DNA of 64,000 bases from Mollicutes bacterium (GCA_003554025.1 PWFC01000039.1:62001-126000), one strand, 5' to 3'; numbered from the stretch's first letter, positions 47,744 to 56,559 are shown. The notes: generated from the letters alone by a model not told the origin. Made by a program: numbers and translations.

Positions 47744-48493
47744 ATGCAAGACGATGTGCTGATTGTAACAGGCGCCGCAAGCGGCTTAGGCGCCGCGAGT
47801 GCGAAACTTTTGGCCGAAGAAGGCGCTCGCATTGTCGCCGCCGATGTCGACCGCGAAGGTCTTGAGCGCGTGGTTGAAGAGATCCGTAAAAATGGCGGTG
47901 AAGCGGTGGCTTTCCCAACTGACGTTGCCAAAGCCAACGAAGTCGAAGCGCTGGTTGAGCATGCGGTCGATACCTATGGAACGCTCGATGGCATTTTCAA
48001 CAACGCCGGCATCCGCGACGGCACCCATTTCACCGAGGTCACCCCGGAAACCTATCACGAACATTTGGCAATCAACCAACATGGTGTGTATTACGGCATG
48101 CATTACGCGGCAAATAAGATGCGCGAACTGAACGTCGAAGGCGGCCGCATCGTCAACACCGCTTCCATCCGCAGCTATTTCGGAGCGAAAAAGAGTTTTC
48201 GCTACAGCGCCGCCAAAGCGGCGGTGGAAAACATGACCAAATCGGGCGCGGACGCATTGGCCGAAGACGGCATTCGCGTCACGGCGGTAGCGCCCGCTTT
48301 CATCGACACCGCGCTATTGAAGCACGTTCCCGAGGAACGCAGAAAGCGGCTTGAGAAAAAGCATCTTCGCGGTAAGATGCTGAGCGCATTAGAAGTCGCA
48401 AAAGTCGTGCGTTTCCTGTTTTCGCAGGATAGTGTCGCCATCAACGGTTCGTGCGTATTGGCCGACGACGGATTTCTCGCCATTCACGGATAA
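47744..48493 (+). CDS. Short-chain dehydrogenase/reductase
   Basis: 249 residues, classical SDR: TGAASGLGAA nucleotide loop, NNAG at ~87, catalytic Ser in NTASI, and YSAAK (Tyr-x3-Lys). NAD(P)-dependent oxidation or reduction of an unknown alcohol/ketone. Full-length; AAGGAGG precedes the ATG. Confidence 0.9.
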   Translation: MQDDVLIVTGAASGLGAASAKLLAEEGARIVAADVDREGLERVVEEIRKNGGEAVAFPTDVAKANEVEALVEHAVDTYGTLDGIFNNAGIRDGTHFTEVTPETYHEHLAINQHGVYYGMHYAANKMRELNVEGGRIVNTASIRSYFGAKKSFRYSAAKAAVENMTKSGADALAEDGIRVTAVAPAFIDTALLKHVPEERRKRLEKKHLRGKMLSALEVAKVVRFLFSQDSVAINGSCVLADDGFLAIHG

Positions 48494-48520
48494 AAGCGTT
48501 CCGAAGGGGCGCTTTTTTTT
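48492..48520 (+). terminator. Intrinsic terminator
   Basis: AAAAGCGTTCC / GGGGCGCTTTT (two wobble pairs), loop GAA, followed by T8; overlaps the SDR stop codon. Confidence 0.75.
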
Positions 48521-48576
48521 GCGTATTGACAAGCTTATCGAGCGTACGCGTGATAAAATGAATTAGAGGTGGTAGC

Positions 48577-49011
48577 ATGAAGAACGATCCGAAAGCTTTG
48601 AAAAAGCGTTTGAACAAAATGCAATACGAGGTCACGCAAAACAATGCGACGGAACCTCCCTTCCGCAACGAATATTTTGACCACGAGGCGGAAGGATTGT
48701 ATGTGGACGTTGTGAGCGGCGAACCGCTATTCAGCAGCAAAGACAAATACGACGCCGGTTGCGGCTGGCCGAGTTTCACAAAGCCGCTTGCCGACGTCGT
48801 TGAAAAAGAAGACCGCACACACGGCATGCGCCGCACGGAGGTCCGCAGCAAAAAAGCGGATTCGCATCTCGGACACGTTTTTCCAGACGGCCCGCAAGAA
48901 CGAGGCGGCCTTCGCTATTGCATCAATTCCGCCGCTTTGCGCTTCATCCCCAAAGAACGCCTTGAAGAAGAGGGTTATGGTGAATATCGCTCGATCTTCA
49001 ATGAGGAATAA
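48577..49011 (+). CDS. msrB: Peptide-methionine (R)-S-oxide reductase
   Basis: 144 residues: [18 protein letters not shown] and catalytic Cys115 in [11 protein letters not shown]. The two CxxC zinc sites of the zinc-type MsrB are not present (GEPLFSS at the first), so this is the zinc-free type. It repairs oxidised methionine. AGAGGTGG precedes the ATG. Confidence 0.95.
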   Translation: MKNDPKALKKRLNKMQYEVTQNNATEPPFRNEYFDHEAEGLYVDVVSGEPLFSSKDKYDAGCGWPSFTKPLADVVEKEDRTHGMRRTEVRSKKADSHLGHVFPDGPQERGGLRYCINSAALRFIPKERLEEEGYGEYRSIFNEE

Positions 49012-49015
49012 GGGG

Positions 49016-49043
49016 TTGCAACGTTGGAGGATTATGGTATAAT
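49016..49043 (+). promoter_or_regulatory. Promoter of the diguanylate cyclase gene
   Basis: TTGCAA, 16-bp spacer, TGGTATAAT; -10 at 49038-49043. Confidence 0.6.
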
Positions 49044-49087
49044 TTTGTGATATGTCTTTACAAATCCTTACGAGGGGTGACTAGGCG

Positions 49088-50605
49088 ATGACAACTTTTC
49101 AGGGCGTCATGCTTGTGTTTGCGGCCGCGCTCAGTTTTGTGCCGGCCATCCATTTGGCTTCTTACGCCGGAAACGAACGTTTTTTGAATTTGCGCCGTTT
49201 CGTGTTTTTGATCGCCTTTTGGTCGATGTTGCTGCTCATCAAGCAAATTACTCCACAGGTCTCCTTGGCGTATCATTTGCATTTGCTCGGATATCCGCTG
49301 GTCTTTGCCATCGTTTTTTACTGCTACAAAACCATCACGGCCTTTGTGGGGGCATCTACCCCGAAATTTTTCGATTACGCCGCGGGGGCGTTTTTCTTGG
49401 TCAATTTGACGGTGGCTCTTACAAACACTTTCCATCTTTGGTTTTTGGACATCTCCCTGCAGGAAGCGTCGGCGTTAGAAGATATTGTTTTCGCCGAGGC
49501 GGGCGTTTTCTTCTTGGTGCACGCCTTTACAAGCTATGGCGTGCTCGTGTTTGCCTTGACCAGGTTTTCTAGAAACTATCGCCGTTTTCTTGCGAAAAAG
49601 CCTTATCAAAAGGCGGGCGCGCTATTTACAATCGCCATCGTTTTCACGATTATAATCAATGTGGTGCATGTGTTTTTCCTGCCGATGAACGTAGACCCCA
49701 CACACCTCACCACCGTTGCTTTTTCCTGGTTGCTTTATATGGTGGTTTATCGCAAGGATTTGCATTATGCGCTTTTGCGCGAAGGCAGGGAAACCTTGAT
49801 GGAAGAGATGCGCGAAATGTATGTTTGCATGAGCGAGACCGGCGAGATTGTCGAGGCTTCAAAAGCGTTGCTTGATCGGTTCAACCTCGAAAACCACCGC
49901 CACATCGATTCGCTCTTAGAAGAACTCGGGCAAAAGGCCATACTCTATGAAAACATCGACACTGTCCGTCAAAAAGACGCAAAGCGTCCTTATCTCTATG
50001 TGTATGAAAAAACGTTCACGCTCGAAAAATTCGACATCGTCGGACGTGTGCTGTTTTTGTACGATGAAAGCGAATTTGTGGCTTTGATCAACGAATTGGA
50101 ATATTTGAAAAACTACGATGTAATGACCAATCTATACAACCGCAACTACCTTGAGAATCTTCTCCGAAAACTGGACGCCGGTGAAGCTCAGTACGGCTTG
50201 ATTGTGACCGATTTGAACGGACTCAAGCTGATCAACGACAATTTCGGGCACCATGCGGGCGATGAGCTTTTGAAGCGGTTCGCCTCCATATTGAAAGAAG
50301 TGGCGGCCAAACAAAAAGGCACTAAGGCGTTACGCATGGGCGGCGACGAAATGCTTCTTGTCGTCCCGGATACCGATAAGAGGACGCTTGAGAAGATGGT
50401 AATCGATCTTGAAAAGCGCTGCATGCACGAAGACATTATGAAGCGCATTTCGATGGCGGCGGGGCATGCAATCCGTAAAGAAGGCGAACCTTTTGAAGCC
50501 GTGCTGCGCCGGGCGGATGTAAATTTGTACATGGCGAAAGACGCGCAGACTATGGATTATCAGGAAGCACTGTTAAAGCGAATCAAGAAAAAAAGCGACG
50601 GTTGA
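49088..50605 (+). CDS. Membrane diguanylate cyclase (7TM sensor-PAS-GGDEF)
   Basis: 505 residues. Seven hydrophobic segments (~5-230) form a 7TM sensor of the histidine-kinase-type, then a PAS-like region (~250-345), then a GGDEF domain with D-LNGLK-LINDNFGHHAGDE and the active-site loop GGDEM (~418-422). Met replaces Phe in GGDEF; catalytic Asp/Glu are kept. The inhibitory RxxD site before the loop is absent, so product feedback by c-di-GMP is not expected. Makes c-di-GMP in response to a membrane signal. Confidence 0.85.
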   Translation: MTTFQGVMLVFAAALSFVPAIHLASYAGNERFLNLRRFVFLIAFWSMLLLIKQITPQVSLAYHLHLLGYPLVFAIVFYCYKTITAFVGASTPKFFDYAAGAFFLVNLTVALTNTFHLWFLDISLQEASALEDIVFAEAGVFFLVHAFTSYGVLVFALTRFSRNYRRFLAKKPYQKAGALFTIAIVFTIIINVVHVFFLPMNVDPTHLTTVAFSWLLYMVVYRKDLHYALLREGRETLMEEMREMYVCMSETGEIVEASKALLDRFNLENHRHIDSLLEELGQKAILYENIDTVRQKDAKRPYLYVYEKTFTLEKFDIVGRVLFLYDESEFVALINELEYLKNYDVMTNLYNRNYLENLLRKLDAGEAQYGLIVTDLNGLKLINDNFGHHAGDELLKRFASILKEVAAKQKGTKALRMGGDEMLLVVPDTDKRTLEKMVIDLEKRCMHEDIMKRISMAAGHAIRKEGEPFEAVLRRADVNLYMAKDAQTMDYQEALLKRIKKKSDG

Positions 50606-50628
50606 TTAAGAACCGTCGCTATTTTTTT
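50588..50628. terminator. Bidirectional terminator
   Basis: AGCGACGGTT / AACCGTCGCT, loop GATTAAG, A tract upstream and T tract downstream, between convergent genes. Confidence 0.88.
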
Positions 50629-50631
50629 GCG

Positions 50632-52269
50632 TCAATCGAAGCAGCTGCCGCCGATGAACTCTCTTAGCAGCGAATTGTTGGGGACCTGCTCGTCGTCGAT
50701 GTCTTTGAAATATTTCAAGAACTTGATCAGGCGGTTTGCGGTGATGAAATGTTCGCTTTCGCGGGGAATTTCCATCAAGGTGTCGAGCGCATGCTTTTTC
50801 ATGATGCCCAGTTCATAAGTCAACGAACTGTTGAAGATGTAATCCGCGCCTTCTTGATGCGGATAAATCCAGCGGAACTCGCCGCGGCGCACCGACCCCC
50901 ACATGCCGATGGTCTTGCTTGCGGGCGCGTTGCGGAATTTCCGGTCGCGGACGATGCGTCTTAATAGGCGTAGATTGGTGATGTTGATGGGGTTTTGGTA
51001 GTCGACGTTGACCTGCAGTTGGGGGCTGATGAAAATCTTGTATTTTTGGTGTTGGGGAATCAGGGACGTCAAGGTTTCGTTTAGGGCGTGGATGCCTTCG
51101 ATGATGATGGGATTGTTCTCCGTGATTTGCAGTTTTTTGAACCCGGAACGGGTTTTGGTCATGAAATCGAAAATGGGGATGTCGACTTCCCGGCCTTGAA
51201 TGAGGTCGAGCATGTTTTGGTTGAACAAATCGATATCGAGCGTGTTGATGTGTTCGAGGTCGATGTTGCCGTTTTCGTCGGGTTCGATTTGGTCCCGGTC
51301 AAGGTAGTAATCGTCCAAGGAAATCATGACGGGTTGAAGGCCTTGGCTCATAAGTTCGATGCGGAGCCGGTTGGAAAAGGTCGTCTTTCCGCTTGAGGAA
51401 GGGCCGGCGATGGCGATCAAGCGTATGTCTTCGCTGTTTTCCTTGATGGTTCTGCCGATTTCCGAAAGCATTTGGTTGTGCCGCGCTTCGTTCATTTGCA
51501 CGAATTCGACGATGGAGTCGCTTTCGGCGTGGCGGTTCATCCGCGCGACCGTTTCGGCGTCGATTCTTTCCAGCCAGCGGTTGGCGTTTCGAAGCGTACG
51601 GCTGTAAATCGGCGCGTCTTCGAACTCCGGGATTTTTCCGCCTTCTTCGGCGCGAGGGTATTGAATCAAAAAGCCGGGCGGATATGTGCGCAGCACAAAT
51701 TCTTTCAAATATCCCGTCGAGGGCACCATCAGCGAATACATGTAATTGAGGTAGCCGTCGCATTCGTAGAAGTGGACGATGTCTTCGGGGCGGTATTGAA
51801 TCGCTTCGATTTTGTCGTGGTAGTTGTGCTTTTTGTAAAACTCGACGGCTTCTTCCTTGTTCATCTCGGTACGGGTGATGGGGAGGTCGAGTTCGACGAG
51901 GCGGCGCATTTCTTTTTCGAGTTCGCGCAAGATTCTGCCGATGTCGCTCGCTTTTTCTAAGTTCATGATGTGGCAGAAGACCGAGCGGGAAATGCTGTAG
52001 TTGAATTTGAAGTCGTATTCGGGGTAGAGGTTGTGAAACGCCATCGAGACAAGGTAGCGCAGGCTTGCTTCGTAGGGATAGATCGCTTCGGGATGATGAA
52101 AATCCAAAAACTCCACCGTAGCGTCGTAGTCGATCACATAATGCAATTCGCGCATGCGGTTGTTGACAAGCGCGATGAAATAGCGGCGTTTTGGGTCGTC
52201 GATTAAATCCAGCAATTTTACGGGTTTATCGAATTGTCGTTTGCTTCCTTCGATGTTCAAGGTGAACAT
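50632..52269 (-). CDS. Nucleoside (uridine) kinase with N-terminal TGS domain
   Basis: 545 residues. N-terminal TGS domain and threonyl-tRNA-synthetase editing-like region (~1-250), then a P-loop kinase domain: GPSSSGKTTFSNRL (~290) and LDDYYLDRDQIEPDE, typical uridine kinase motifs. This fusion is common in Firmicutes and predicted to be a nucleoside kinase. ATG 52269 has AAAGGAG upstream on the minus strand; the frame from 52368 includes promoter sequence (TATAAT at 52318-52313, minus strand). Confidence 0.88.
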   Translation of the reverse strand: MFTLNIEGSKRQFDKPVKLLDLIDDPKRRYFIALVNNRMRELHYVIDYDATVEFLDFHHPEAIYPYEASLRYLVSMAFHNLYPEYDFKFNYSISRSVFCHIMNLEKASDIGRILRELEKEMRRLVELDLPITRTEMNKEEAVEFYKKHNYHDKIEAIQYRPEDIVHFYECDGYLNYMYSLMVPSTGYLKEFVLRTYPPGFLIQYPRAEEGGKIPEFEDAPIYSRTLRNANRWLERIDAETVARMNRHAESDSIVEFVQMNEARHNQMLSEIGRTIKENSEDIRLIAIAGPSSSGKTTFSNRLRIELMSQGLQPVMISLDDYYLDRDQIEPDENGNIDLEHINTLDIDLFNQNMLDLIQGREVDIPIFDFMTKTRSGFKKLQITENNPIIIEGIHALNETLTSLIPQHQKYKIFISPQLQVNVDYQNPINITNLRLLRRIVRDRKFRNAPASKTIGMWGSVRRGEFRWIYPHQEGADYIFNSSLTYELGIMKKHALDTLMEIPRESEHFITANRLIKFLKYFKDIDDEQVPNNSLLREFIGGSCFD

Positions 52270-52407
52270 GGGTGATTCTCCTTTCTTGGTGAAAATACCG
52301 TTTAGTACAACTATTATACCAATAAAAGCCATTTTTTCAAGGTAGCGAGGATGCTTTTTGAAAGACATGATGGTATAATGGAATTGTTAAAGAGGAGGGG
52401 AAAACCA

Positions 52408-52734
52408 ATGGCGAAACATTTCCTTGAAAAGCTGGACGTCTTGGCGAAGGAAAAGAAGATTCGGGTTGAAATCGAAGATTTGCCGCTTTTGGTTCTATAT
52501 CACGAGGAGAACGTCTACGTTCTCAAAGACAAATGCCCACATATGCGCGCTTCGCTTTACAAAGGCACATTTGAAGACGGTGTGGTGACCTGCCGCAAGC
52601 ATGGCGCGCAAATCGACGCCAAAACCGGCGAGGTTTTGCGGAAAGCGAAAATCGGGTTTGTGCATATGCCCACCAAAAAAGCGACGACCTATCCCGCCGT
52701 GATTGAGGACGGCAAGGTTTTCGTCAAATTGTAA
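52408..52734 (+). CDS. Rieske-type 2Fe-2S protein
   Basis: 108 residues: cluster ligands Cys43, His45, Cys62 and His65 (KCPHM and TCRKHG). It is a stand-alone Rieske ferredoxin, a soluble one-electron carrier for an oxygenase, reductase or nitrite-reductase-like partner not visible here. GAGGAGGGG precedes the ATG; extended -10 TGGTATAAT at 52371-52379. Confidence 0.9.
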   Translation: MAKHFLEKLDVLAKEKKIRVEIEDLPLLVLYHEENVYVLKDKCPHMRASLYKGTFEDGVVTCRKHGAQIDAKTGEVLRKAKIGFVHMPTKKATTYPAVIEDGKVFVKL

Positions 52735-52794
52735 AAAAGGGCTTTTCATTCCCGGCGTTTCGTGTTAGAATGTTTGAGGAAAATCGCCCATCGT

Positions 52795-52871
52795 GCCGCT
52801 TTAGCTCCAACAGGTAGAGCAATTCCATGGTAAGGAAGAGGTTGCTGGTTCGAGTCCGGCAAGCGGCACCA
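52795..52871 (+). tRNA. tRNA-Thr (GGT anticodon)
   Basis: Acceptor GCCGCTT / AAGCGGC, D arm GCTC/GAGC, anticodon GGT at 52829-52831 in loop ATGGTAA, T arm GCTGG-TTCGAGT-CCGGC, encoded CCA 52869-52871. The outermost anticodon-stem pair is an A-G mismatch. Confidence 0.93.
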
Positions 52872-52882
52872 CTTTTTTCTTC

Positions 52883-52911
52883 ATGCTTGTCCGCGCAAGC
52901 ATTTTTTATTT
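52883..52911 (+). terminator. Terminator after tRNA-Thr
   Basis: ATGCTTG / CAAGCAT, loop TCCGCG, then TTTTTATTTT. Confidence 0.8.
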
Positions 52912-52931
52912 TAAGACGGGAGAGCGATACG

Positions 52932-53018
52932 ATGCTTGAAAAATACGCGCTGTTAAAAAAGATCGTGTTCATAGTGTTGACGCTTTTGCTCGTCGTGTTG
53001 TTAGCGATGATTGTTTAA
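52932..53018 (+). CDS. 28-residue single-helix membrane peptide
   Basis: ATG at 52932 preceded by GGGAGAG; encodes a short basic head (MLEKYALLKK) and one hydrophobic helix to the C-terminus (about 18 residues of Val/Leu/Ile). The stop codon is 12 bases before the SDR start, and AAAGGAGG of the SDR gene overlaps the stop. Could be a small regulatory membrane protein or a translated leader for the SDR gene. Confidence 0.55.
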   Translation: MLEKYALLKKIVFIVLTLLLVVLLAMIV

Positions 53019-53030
53019 AGGAGGATACGG

Positions 53031-53885
53031 ATGAAAAGGATATTGATCACCGGCGTCACAAGCGGCATCGGCAAAGCGTTGATGCATTACTTTTTGGACC
53101 ATGGCGAAGAAGTGATCGGCGTGGCGCGCGATGAAGAGAAAATTCAATCCCTGCGGAAAACCCTCTCTAAGAAGTATGAGAGCAAAAGGATTCATCTTTA
53201 TCGCGCAGATTTTTCGAAGATGCGCGATGTGAAAGCGATGATCGCCGAGGTTTCAAACGCTTTTTCCGACGGCCTTGACGCCCTCATCAACAACGCCGCC
53301 GTGTTTCCTCACAAAAAAAGAATCACCGAAGACGGTTTTGAGACGCAATTTCAAGTGAACCATCTTGTGCCCGCTTTGCTTTCTTTTGAAATGTTCCCCC
53401 TGCTTAAAAAACGTTTGGGGCGCATCATCACCACAAGCAGCGATTTGCACAAAAAAGCCAAATTCGACCCCGACGACCTTGAGGGGTTGAAACGTTATCA
53501 TCCCCTCAGAATATACGCAAGAACCAAACTGTACAACTTGCTTTTCACCATCGCGCTTAACGACCGTTATGGCGAAAAGATCGGCCTTCGAGCGTTTGCC
53601 GTGCATCCCGGAAAAGTCAAAACCCGCATCGGCGAAAAAGGGAAGCGCCGCCTATACGGAGCTGTTTGGCGTTTTTTTACACGCAAAGCCTTGCCACCGC
53701 ATCGTGTGGTGTTCACATATGGGCTTTTGGTCTATGAGAAGGACCCAAAAACCATCATCCCCTATTTTCATAGGGGCCAGCCGCTCCGTTATTCCGACGT
53801 CGCCTTGAACCGCGACAACGTGAACCGGCTGTTTGATGAAACCGCGGCGCTTTTAAACATCGACCCAAACGAAAAGCTTACATAA
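53031..53885 (+). CDS. Short-chain dehydrogenase/reductase (retinol-dehydrogenase-like)
   Basis: 284 residues: TGVTSGIGKA, NNAAVF, catalytic Ser in TTSSDL and YARTKLYN (Tyr-x3-Lys), as in the extended retinol dehydrogenase-like SDRs. Substrate unknown. AAAGGAGGATACGG precedes the ATG. Its last 33 bases are overlapped by the reading frame of the convergent anti-sigma gene. Confidence 0.9.
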   Translation: MKRILITGVTSGIGKALMHYFLDHGEEVIGVARDEEKIQSLRKTLSKKYESKRIHLYRADFSKMRDVKAMIAEVSNAFSDGLDALINNAAVFPHKKRITEDGFETQFQVNHLVPALLSFEMFPLLKKRLGRIITTSSDLHKKAKFDPDDLEGLKRYHPLRIYARTKLYNLLFTIALNDRYGEKIGLRAFAVHPGKVKTRIGEKGKRRLYGAVWRFFTRKALPPHRVVFTYGLLVYEKDPKTIIPYFHRGQPLRYSDVALNRDNVNRLFDETAALLNIDPNEKLT

Positions 53886-54701
53886 AAAAAAAACAGCTCT
53901 TGCGAGCTGTTTTTTACAACCCGAACGGGGGGTGTCCTGCGGTGGGCCGGGCCGTTTTGGAGATATGTCGTAGTCGTCCATGAGATCTCTCAATTGGCCG
54001 ACGGAGTATTCACTCAAAGTTTCGTAGTCGTAATCGTCGGTTTCTTCTAAGATGGCGTCGATGATGCGGCTTTTCATAACGCTGATTCCGTGTTGCTGGG
54101 CCCTTTCACGTTCCTCTTCGCCAACACCTTCACTTGAACCGCGCATCAAAGCGAAATTCGGGACACGGTCTTGCGCGACTTCGGGGAGTCTTTCCTCCAT
54201 CTTCGCGAGGTGGCGAGCTTGCAAGTCTTCGTTGTCGCTGATGACGTCAAACATCAAGTAGGGATTGTCTTCGCTTAAGTATCCGCGGTCGATGGCTTCC
54301 TCGACGAGAATGTCTATGACGTCGTCAAAAGGTTGGTTGCGCAAGTTCGAAAGGCCTTCAAGAAAGTCTTCTCCGTCTTGGTTCTCGCCGTCCAAACGTT
54401 TGACAAAGTCGTCCTCGCCGACTTCAAGTCTCAAGCTCGGGTTTATGTCCATATATACGGTAGAAGAAGCCTCGGCTTGAAACAACGGGAAGACAAAGAC
54501 AAAGGCGAGGATGAGAAGCGCCAACGTTCCACCGAACGCCAAACGGCGGTTCCAGTTGAACCCCGGCGTCTTTTTTGGTTCCGGCTGTCTTTTGTCCATA
54601 AAATCGCGGTACACCGAAGACGCTTTGATTCGCTCTTTCACATCGGGCGTTTCTTCTTTGGCATAATGGCGCAGTTTCTTTTCCATTTTTTTATCGCTCA
54701 T
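53853..54701 (-). CDS. RsgI-like anti-sigma factor (likely frameshifted at its 3' end)
   Basis: 282 residues as read. Cytoplasmic N-terminus (~1-45), one membrane helix (~55-75), then STVYMDINPSLRLEV and a later NxDG-type motif as in RsgI/DUF4179 anti-sigma factors, then an acidic helical C-terminus. It would hold the ECF sigma inactive at the membrane. ATG 54701 lies inside the sigma stop region, with AAGGAGG upstream. The final ~22 residues are translated through the shared terminator; one extra C in the G-run at 53927-53932 would give a stop at 53916-53914, next to that terminator. Confidence 0.82.
   Translation of the reverse strand: MSDKKMEKKLRHYAKEETPDVKERIKASSVYRDFMDKRQPEPKKTPGFNWNRRLAFGGTLALLILAFVFVFPLFQAEASSTVYMDINPSLRLEVGEDDFVKRLDGENQDGEDFLEGLSNLRNQPFDDVIDILVEEAIDRGYLSEDNPYLMFDVISDNEDLQARHLAKMEERLPEVAQDRVPNFALMRGSSEGVGEEERERAQQHGISVMKSRIIDAILEETDDYDYETLSEYSVGQLRDLMDDYDISPKRPGPPQDTPRSGCKKQLARAVFFLCKLFVWVDV
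53884..53916. terminator. Bidirectional terminator
   Basis: ACAGCTC / GAGCTGT, loop TTGC, with ten A upstream and T6 downstream; between the SDR gene and the sigma/anti-sigma operon. Confidence 0.85.
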
Positions 54702-55224
54702 CGAACTCGCCTCCTTCCTTGCGCATTTTCTCAAGGGCGTTTTGGTATTTCCACAACACAGTCCCAAGCGGTTTCTTCAAGTCTTCGGCGATGTCTTTGT
54801 GCTTGTCGCCCAAGACGGCGTGGCGGATGACGATGGTCTTTTCCTCTTCGTTAAGGACGTTTAAGAGCTTTTCGAGGTAATAGCGCTTTTCAAGGTCGCG
54901 GTTTTCGCTTTCGAAGAGATTGGGGTTTTCGGCGGCATCCATGGGAGTCTCTTTCTTTCTTTTGTTGTAGGCGTTGATCGCGAGTCGTTTCGCGATGGTT
55001 TTGAGCCAAGCCTTGAATTCGCCTTTTCGTTTGTAGCTTTGGATGTTTTCGATCATTTTCAAATATGTGTCTTGCATGATGTCTTCGCTAAGGGATGGGT
55101 CCTTGAGGACAAGGAGTATGGTGTAGTAGACGTCGGTTTTGGTTTCTTCATACAAACGGTCGAACGCGGTTTCGTCGCCGTTTTTGAAGGCTTCAACGAT
55201 GTTTTCGAGTTTGTTTTTGTTCAT
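54691..55224 (-). CDS. ECF-type RNA polymerase sigma factor
   Basis: 177 residues: sigma region 2 (~20-90, with SLSEDIMQDTYLKM and the DNA-melting FKAWLKTIAKRLAIN) and region 4 (~125-175, with KDIAEDLKKPLGTVLWKYQNALEKM). A stress-type alternative sigma paired with its anti-sigma, whose start overlaps the end of this gene. ATG 55224 has GAGGTG eight bases upstream. An ECF-like promoter lies just ahead, so it probably autoregulates. Confidence 0.92.
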   Translation of the reverse strand: MNKNKLENIVEAFKNGDETAFDRLYEETKTDVYYTILLVLKDPSLSEDIMQDTYLKMIENIQSYKRKGEFKAWLKTIAKRLAINAYNKRKKETPMDAAENPNLFESENRDLEKRYYLEKLLNVLNEEEKTIVIRHAVLGDKHKDIAEDLKKPLGTVLWKYQNALEKMRKEGGEFDER

Positions 55225-55267
55225 GCACTTCACCTCGCCGAGCCCTTTCACTTTTAAACAAAGAGGG

Positions 55268-55293
55268 GCGTCGTTTTATTGGAAAAAGTTGCT
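55268..55293 (-). promoter_or_regulatory. Candidate ECF autoregulatory promoter
   Basis: Minus strand GCAAC (55292-55288) and, about 14-15 bases downstream, CGACG (55273-55269), resembling the AAC -35 and CGTC -10 of ECF promoters. No sigma-A elements are evident nearby. Confidence 0.4.
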
Positions 55294-55373
55294 TGAAATA
55301 TTTTCAATCGCCTGAATCATTATTGGGAATGAAGAGAAAAAGGTGGTAAGATGGTGTTGAAAGGATGATGAAC

Positions 55374-56513
55374 ATGCGATGTGTCGCGACAACCGCTTTC
55401 GGTCTTGAAGCCGTTTTGAAGCGGGAACTTACGGGGTATGGCTTTTCAATCACAGATAGCGCGCACGGAAGGATATATTTCGAGGCAAACGTTCGCGGCA
55501 TGGTTCGGGCGAATTTGCGCTTGCGCACCGCGGAAAGGGTGTATGTCGTCTTGGGCGCAAAACGCGTGGAGACGTTCGACGAGCTTTTTGACTGGATCGA
55601 AAGCTTGCCGCTTGGAAAGTATTTGCACGAACAGGGTCAATACATCGTGAACGCGAAAAGCCACAAATCCACACTCTTTAGTGTACGTGATATTCAGTCG
55701 ATTGGCAAGAAGGCGTTGATACGGAGTTTGCAAAAATCCTACGGCACCGAGATTTTTCCCGAGACCAAAGAAAAATACGCTTTGCTCATAAACATTCAAA
55801 AAGACAACGCGGAACTTTGGCTCGATACGAGCGGAATCGCACTTCACAAACGCGGATACCGAAAACAAACCGGGAAAGCGCCTCTTAAGGAAACGTTGGC
55901 CGCGGCGCTTGTTCTTTTGAGCCATTACCATGAGACTCGAACGCTCTACGATCCATTTTGCGGGTCCGGGACCATCCCCATAGAAGCGGCGATGGTGGCG
56001 AAAAACATCGCGCCCGGATTGCACCGCCGTTTTGCTTTTCAACGATTTTTTTGGGTGTCGAAAGAAGCCTACACCATCGAACGCCGCGAAGCGCTCAAAG
56101 CCATAAAACACGAACCTATCAAACCCATCGTCGCCAGCGATTCGGACCCGGGAGCGATCGCTTCCGCCAAAGAAAACGCGGAAAAGGCCGGAGTCGACGA
56201 GGAGATTCACTTTGAAATCGCCGATTTTTCTCACCAAATTTTCTCCGAACCAGCCCCTGTTTTCATCACGAATCCGCCTTATGGGGAACGAATGGGAAAA
56301 GAAGAAGTGTCCGCTTTGTACAAAAGCGTTGGTGAAATCCTAAAGAAAAAGCCGGAGGCTTCTTTTTACATCTTGACGCCCGTAAGCGGCGTCGAACAAT
56401 TGCTTGGGAAAAAAGCGGACCGCACCAGGGTGCTGTTCAACGGTCCAATCAAAACCAGGTTGTATCAATACATCGGGCCGCCGCCTAAAATAAACGAAAA
56501 ATCCCGCACTTGA
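55374..56513 (+). CDS. RlmL/YpsC-type rRNA N2-guanine methyltransferase
   Basis: 379 residues: THUMP domain (~1-155), then a Rossmann methyltransferase domain with LYDPFCGSGTIPIEAA (SAM site, ~190) and ITNPPYGERM (catalytic NPPY, ~300). It methylates guanine N2 in 23S rRNA. ATG 55374 is chosen as the start consistent with AAAGGATG spacing; the first ATG at 55365 abuts that site. Confidence 0.9.
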   Translation: MRCVATTAFGLEAVLKRELTGYGFSITDSAHGRIYFEANVRGMVRANLRLRTAERVYVVLGAKRVETFDELFDWIESLPLGKYLHEQGQYIVNAKSHKSTLFSVRDIQSIGKKALIRSLQKSYGTEIFPETKEKYALLINIQKDNAELWLDTSGIALHKRGYRKQTGKAPLKETLAAALVLLSHYHETRTLYDPFCGSGTIPIEAAMVAKNIAPGLHRRFAFQRFFWVSKEAYTIERREALKAIKHEPIKPIVASDSDPGAIASAKENAEKAGVDEEIHFEIADFSHQIFSEPAPVFITNPPYGERMGKEEVSALYKSVGEILKKKPEASFYILTPVSGVEQLLGKKADRTRVLFNGPIKTRLYQYIGPPPKINEKSRT

Positions 56514-56514
56514 T

Positions 56515-56542
56515 GTGACAAAACGTCATAATGTGCTATAAT
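56515..56542 (+). promoter_or_regulatory. Promoter of the second MATE gene
   Basis: GTGACA (56515-56520), 16-bp spacer, TGC-TATAAT (-10 at 56537-56542). Confidence 0.7.
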
Positions 56543-56559
56543 ACTGTAGGGTGAACAAA

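Noticed and set aside
48526-48559. TTGACA plus TAAAAT as the msrB promoter
   Set aside because: The spacing is 22 bases, too long for a sigma-A promoter; either element may be used alone but I could not decide.
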